Assembly: GCA_002387725.1 (NCBI GenBank) | Contig: DGKK01000025.1 | Location: forward strand, 10,400 to 73,592 | Reading direction: 5' to 3' | Source of the DNA: Nitrospirae bacterium UBA4572 | GTDB lineage: Bacteria > Nitrospirota > Leptospirillia > Leptospirillales > Leptospirillaceae | DNA: 63,193 nucleotides | Shown: positions 59,844 to 63,193 of the stretch, in pieces | Position numbering within the stretch: position 1 is the first letter of the stretch | How the letters are laid out: every line of letters begins with the position of its first letter | The notes under the pieces: generated by a model | Seen by the model: only the letters and a program-made list of their open reading frames with translations | What the model was told of the DNA's origin: nothing | The model's database searches: none | Translations under genes and position numbers: made by a program

Positions 59844-60956
59844 TCATAGCGCGGAGAGGGATCCGTGGCCATAGAGAAGGAGGGAGAGCCCGAGTCCGGT
59901 GAGGGAGACGAAGATCCAGAGGAAGATCCCCGAGGCCAGGGGGCGGACTCCGAACCGGAAGATCCGGGAGAGGTGGGTTTCAAGGCCCATGGCCGCCATG
60001 GCCACGGCCAGGATCGCCGCATCTCCTTCCTGAAGGAGCTGGAGGATTTTCGGAGGAAGCGGCAGAAGGAAGTTCAGAAGCACCACACCGGCAAAGGCCC
60101 CCACGAACCAGGGAAAATGGCGCTTTCCCCTGCCCTGGTCCGGATTTTCAGCCCGTGCGCGCGCCAGGACGTAGGCCTCCAGAAGGAGAACAACCGGGAG
60201 GAGAAGGGCGACGCGGGTGAGCTTCAGCATGGTTCCCAGCTCCAGTGCCTCTTTCGAATAGGGAAGTGTCGCCCCGACAACCTGGCCAATTTCATGGATG
60301 GAGGAGCCGGACCAGGCTCCGTAGACATCCGGCGGCAAATGGAGAAGGCGGCGAACCACGGGATAGAGGAACATGGAGAGGGTCCCGAAGAGGGTGACGG
60401 TGGCGACCGAGTAGGCCACCTCTTCATCCTTTCCGCGGATCACCCCGTTGGCGGCGACGATGGCCGAGGCTCCGCAGATGGCGGTCCCGGTTCCCAGAAG
60501 GAGGGAGAGGTTGTCGGGAAGCCCCCGAAGACGGCCGAACCAGAGTGCCACAAGGTAGACCGAGACGATGATGGCGAGATCGAGGATCAGCCCGCGCAGT
60601 CCGATGCCGACGAGCTCCCGGGCGGAGAAATCGAAGCCGAGTCCCACGATGCCCAGGCGAAGGAGTGTGCGGAAGGAAAAGGAGATCCCAGGGTCGAGCG
60701 CGTGGGGAAGAGGGCGGACATTCCGGACGGCAATGCCAAAAAGGATCGCAAGAAGGATCGGGCCGGCAATGGCGATCCCGGTGACTGTGGCAATTTCCCG
60801 GCTGGTGACGGTCGCCAGAACCGCCAGAAGAACCGAGAGAAGAAGCCCCGGAAGAAGGGAACGCATGTGAGAAAGACGTCGGCTCAAGGGAGACCTTTTT
60901 GGGAAGGGAGGCGTTGGCATCCTGCGGTGAGTCCATGTAACATAACCGTGGTTCAT
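59844..60956 (-). CDS. UPF0324 family membrane protein (YeiH-like, putative anion exporter)
   Basis: 370 residues with about ten transmembrane helices. LGIVGLGFDFSARELVGIG and GTGTAICGASAIVAANGVIRGKDEEVAYSVATVTLFGT (two neighbouring blocks) are the UPF0324 signature; the family has been proposed to export sulfate, but the substrate is unproved. Start unsure: ATG 60956, 60920 and 60866 all lack good ribosome sites; the homology begins near 60860. Confidence 0.85.
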   Translation of the reverse strand: MNHGYVTWTHRRMPTPPFPKRSPLSRRLSHMRSLLPGLLLSVLLAVLATVTSREIATVTGIAIAGPILLAILFGIAVRNVRPLPHALDPGISFSFRTLLRLGIVGLGFDFSARELVGIGLRGLILDLAIIVSVYLVALWFGRLRGLPDNLSLLLGTGTAICGASAIVAANGVIRGKDEEVAYSVATVTLFGTLSMFLYPVVRRLLHLPPDVYGAWSGSSIHEIGQVVGATLPYSKEALELGTMLKLTRVALLLPVVLLLEAYVLARARAENPDQGRGKRHFPWFVGAFAGVVLLNFLLPLPPKILQLLQEGDAAILAVAMAAMGLETHLSRIFRFGVRPLASGIFLWIFVSLTGLGLSLLLYGHGSLSAL

Positions 60957-61018
60957 TCTATCGGGATTGCGGGGCGTCGTGCCATTGTCTTTTTTAATCG
61001 GAAAACAAAGGGTTGCGA

Positions 61019-62086
61019 ATGACTCATGACGCGGAGTGGAAAGAGTTTGTCGAAGGCTGGGGAAAGCCGAAGGCTCGCATTCCGGCCGGTCGCATTCCCC
61101 TGACGGGAGATGCCTCCAACCGGCGGTACTTTCGGGTGGAGTTCAAGGGAGAGGAGTCTCCCCGGACGGCGATTCTCATGGAGAGGCAAGGAACCCTGGG
61201 ATTCAAGAAGTCGGAGGAGGCCGTGTCCGGGGGGGCCTCGGAGCCCCCGGGCGATCCCTTCCTCCTGGTGGCCGATGCCCTGGGCCGGAGGGGACTTCCC
61301 GTTCCCTCCATCTACCACCGTCTTCCGGATGGGTCGAAGACCCTTCAGGAGGATCTGGGGGACGAGACCGTTCTTTCCCGGCTCCAGTCGGAGGCCAACG
61401 CCGAGGAGTCCCTGACGGAAAAGGCGCTGGCCCTTCTCGTGCGCCTTCAGACCATCCGGCCCGACGGAGATCTCTCCTGGGTCCGGAATCGTCCCTACTC
61501 CCGGGAGCTCATCCGCTGGGAGTTCGAGCACTTCGTGGAGTATGGACTCGCCGGCGTGCCGGAGGGGCGTCTTCGGCAAATCCGGGAGGGGTTCGACCGG
61601 GAAGCCGCCGATCTGGCCGGAGAGGAGGCCAAGGTCCTGGTTCATCGGGACTACCACTCCCGGAACATCATGGTCCGGACAGACAGCTCCCTGGCCCTCA
61701 TCGACTTTCAGGATCTCCTCTGGGGCTCTCCTTATTATGATCTGGCCTCCTTCCTCTTCGATGCCTATCGCACCGTTCCTCTGGAAAGGATCGAAAAGGC
61801 GCTGGCTCGCTACCTCGATCTTGCGGAGGGAGCGGGGGTTTTGCCGATGACAACCCACGAGGCGGCGATGGAGCGTCTCTGTCGCCATGCCTTCCAGCGG
61901 AATCTCAAGGCCTGCGGGCGATTCTTTTACATCGCCGACGTGAAGGGGAATCCCGCCTTTCTGGGATCGGTTGCCGGAACTCACGCGAACATGCTCCGGA
62001 TCGTGGGGCGGGTTCCCTCCCTGGCCCCGCTCTACGAGAGCTTCTCCCCCTATCTGCGGTTTCCCGACCCTGCCGTCTCTCCATGA
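61019..62086 (+). CDS. amgK: N-acetylmuramate/N-acetylglucosamine kinase (AmgK-like)
   Basis: Aminoglycoside-phosphotransferase-fold sugar kinase, 355 residues. The Brenner motif VLVHRDYHSRNIMV and the IDFQD metal motif are present; the N-terminus (LTGDASNRRYFRV) is typical of AmgK. ATG 61019 follows AAGGG at 6 nt; the frame opens two codons earlier at TTG 61013. AmgK phosphorylates the anomeric carbon of recycled MurNAc. Its end overlaps murU by 4 nt, the usual amgK-murU pairing. Confidence 0.88.
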   Translation: MTHDAEWKEFVEGWGKPKARIPAGRIPLTGDASNRRYFRVEFKGEESPRTAILMERQGTLGFKKSEEAVSGGASEPPGDPFLLVADALGRRGLPVPSIYHRLPDGSKTLQEDLGDETVLSRLQSEANAEESLTEKALALLVRLQTIRPDGDLSWVRNRPYSRELIRWEFEHFVEYGLAGVPEGRLRQIREGFDREAADLAGEEAKVLVHRDYHSRNIMVRTDSSLALIDFQDLLWGSPYYDLASFLFDAYRTVPLERIEKALARYLDLAEGAGVLPMTTHEAAMERLCRHAFQRNLKACGRFFYIADVKGNPAFLGSVAGTHANMLRIVGRVPSLAPLYESFSPYLRFPDPAVSP

Positions 62087-62826
62087 GACTCTGCGGATTC
62101 GTCCTGGCCGCGGGTCTGGGAACCCGGCTCCGTCCGCTCTTTCCGGATCTCCCCAAACCTCTGGTTCCGTTGGGGGGGCGTCCGGCCATCGCCTGGTCCA
62201 TGGACCTCCTCGTGAGGGCCGGCGTGTCGCGGATCATCGTCAATGTCCACCACAAAAGGGAGATGATGCGCGAGGCTCTTCCCCCCCTGGTTCCCCCCGG
62301 GGTCGAGCTCTTTTTCTCCGAGGAGGAGCGGCTTCTGGGGACGGGAGGAGGGATTGCGAAGGCCCGGGAGCTCTATCAGGACTTCGACTGGCTCCTGATC
62401 GCCAATGCGGATATTCTGACCTTTCTCTCCCTCGCCCCATTTTTGGGGCGGGCGATCCGGGAGGATTCCCTGGCCCACCTCATTCTCTCTCCCCACGGCC
62501 CCGAAACCGAACGGGGCCGCATCGGCCGACGGCAGGGAGGCTCTCTCTGGCTCCCGGCGTCCGGGGAGGGGGGCCGACCCTCCGATGTAAAGGCTGGGAT
62601 CTTTCTGGGGCTTCACGTTGTCCGTCCACAGATCTTCGAGGGGGTGGACCCCAGCGAGGCTCCGTCTGTGATCGACATCTACCGCCGGCGTCTGGTGGAA
62701 GGGGGCCGGGTTCGGGCCAGCTTTACCCGGTCCTTCTGGGTCGATCTGGGAACGGAAGATGGATATCGGCGCGCCGTGCGATCCCTTGAAGACCGAGAGG
62801 GTCGAGTCCGCCGGGGGGAGGGGTGA
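62083..62826 (+). CDS. murU: N-acetylmuramate-1-phosphate uridylyltransferase (MurU)
   Basis: NTP-transferase-fold enzyme, 247 residues. GFVLAAGLGTRLRPL (residues 5-19) is the nucleotide-binding loop and LPKPLVPLGGRPAIAW the second; NADIL is the metal site. Together with AmgK it makes UDP-MurNAc from recycled sugar, bypassing MurA. Its 3' end overlaps the convergent anmK reading frame by about 100 nt. Confidence 0.87.
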   Translation: MRLCGFVLAAGLGTRLRPLFPDLPKPLVPLGGRPAIAWSMDLLVRAGVSRIIVNVHHKREMMREALPPLVPPGVELFFSEEERLLGTGGGIAKARELYQDFDWLLIANADILTFLSLAPFLGRAIREDSLAHLILSPHGPETERGRIGRRQGGSLWLPASGEGGRPSDVKAGIFLGLHVVRPQIFEGVDPSEAPSVIDIYRRRLVEGGRVRASFTRSFWVDLGTEDGYRRAVRSLEDREGRVRRGEG

Positions 62827-63193
62827 TCTGCCCCAGAACTGCGGGGGCGAGGGCTCCGGTCACCTCCGGGATATTTCCGGGGCGGCCGGAGAGGGTGAGC
62901 AGGGCGATGTAGGCGAAGGCCATCGATTCGATGGCCTGGGGAGGATACCCCTTTTCCTGGGAGGAGATGACGGGAAGACCCGTCCGCCGGGCGATGCGTT
63001 CCATGAGATCGGGGTTGCGCATCCCTCCCCCCCCTACGATGATTTCCTCCGGAGGGGAGGCCAGCCAGGGGAGGGATCTCTCCACTCCGGCAGCGGTGAG
63101 CTCCGACAGGGTGGCCAGGAGATTGTCCCCCTCCTCCGGGGAGAGGCGGTGGGCGGGGGGAGCGGCTCCCCGGAGGGGAGGGGCGGTCTGATG
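62723..63193 (-). CDS. anmK: Anhydro-N-acetylmuramic acid kinase, C-terminal part (cut by window edge)
   Basis: The open frame runs off the window at 63193. About 156 residues are seen, including EEIIVGGGGMRNPDLMERI and SMAFAYIALLTLSGRPGNIPEVTGA, both signatures of the AnmK C-terminal half. AnmK converts 1,6-anhydro-MurNAc to MurNAc-6-phosphate, another route of wall recycling. The last 30 residues after VTGA are an extension unlike the usual short end and overlap murU on the other strand, so the true stop may not be typical. Confidence 0.88.
   Translation of the reverse strand, partial: HQTAPPLRGAAPPAHRLSPEEGDNLLATLSELTAAGVERSLPWLASPPEEIIVGGGGMRNPDLMERIARRTGLPVISSQEKGYPPQAIESMAFAYIALLTLSGRPGNIPEVTGALAPAVLGQITPPPGGLDPLGLQGIARRADIHLPFPDRPRRTG

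Noticed and set aside
1..63193. CRISPR array, insertion sequence, prophage or rRNA operon
   Set aside because: No regularly spaced repeats, transposase, integrase or rRNA sequence were seen; only one tRNA is present.

Overview
The window looks like chromosomal core DNA of a GC-rich, Gram-negative, autotrophic bacterium. The gene complement best fits Leptospirillum or a close relative (Nitrospirota, acidophilic iron oxidisers). The pointers are a four-subunit pyruvate/2-oxoacid:ferredoxin oxidoreductase beside a complex I/Hyf-like membrane complex, an archaeal-type PEP carboxylase, an abundant-looking monohaem periplasmic cytochrome c, and genes for outer-membrane lipid A (lpxC). This assignment comes from reading the sequence; no database search was possible.

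Layout. 1-6022 (minus): rho, rpmE, prfA, prmC, murA, hisG and the start of hisD form one tight cluster, with rho behind a leader of about 440 nt. 6565-7119 (minus) is a secreted cytochrome c with its own consensus promoter. 7400-13537 holds trmI, a nitrilase-family enzyme, a Spy/CpxP-like periplasmic protein, a putative outer-membrane barrel, a VOC protein, a polyprenyl diphosphate synthase and a DUF1015 protein, closed by a rho-independent terminator. 13608-19003 (minus) has rluD-like, TPR, lspA and ileS genes, followed by a plus-strand tRNA-Val. 19196-29682 (minus) is a long array: rplI, rpmH, rnpA, yidD, yidC, mnmE, mnmG, rsmG, parS, parA, parB, bactofilin, mnmA and an exonuclease. It resembles the origin-proximal region of many bacteria but contains no dnaA.

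29865-35330 (plus) is a cobalamin operon (cbiD, cbiE, cbiT, cbiG, cbiH/cobJ, cobO) ending in a translationally coupled def. 35397-38063 (minus) carries pyrF, prmA and a thioredoxin/DipZ-like protein. 38163-49780 (minus) is the metabolic centre: porABGD, one unknown protein, and hyfB-C-E-F-G-I, a respiratory-complex-I-like module whose large subunit has lost the cysteines that bind Ni-Fe. 49980-55797 holds a small membrane protein with an M50 protease, suhB, a CopD-like membrane protein, archaeal-type PEP carboxylase and lpxC. 56048-60956 (minus) holds a 2Fe-2S ferredoxin, a lipoprotein, a bifunctional nuclease, an RNase III with a long acidic tail, mutM and a UPF0324 transporter. 61019-63193 carries amgK, murU and, converging on them, anmK, a peptidoglycan sugar-recycling set.

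Working together: Por makes pyruvate from acetyl-CoA and CO2 using reduced ferredoxin, and PEP carboxylase carboxylates PEP to oxaloacetate, both fitting a reductive TCA cycle. The neighbouring Hyf-like complex is a candidate proton-motive-force-linked redox pump, possibly serving the low-potential electron supply; this link is inferred. Three genes (hisG clearly, prmC and lspA possibly) appear to start at AUA/AUC codons behind good Shine-Dalgarno sequences.
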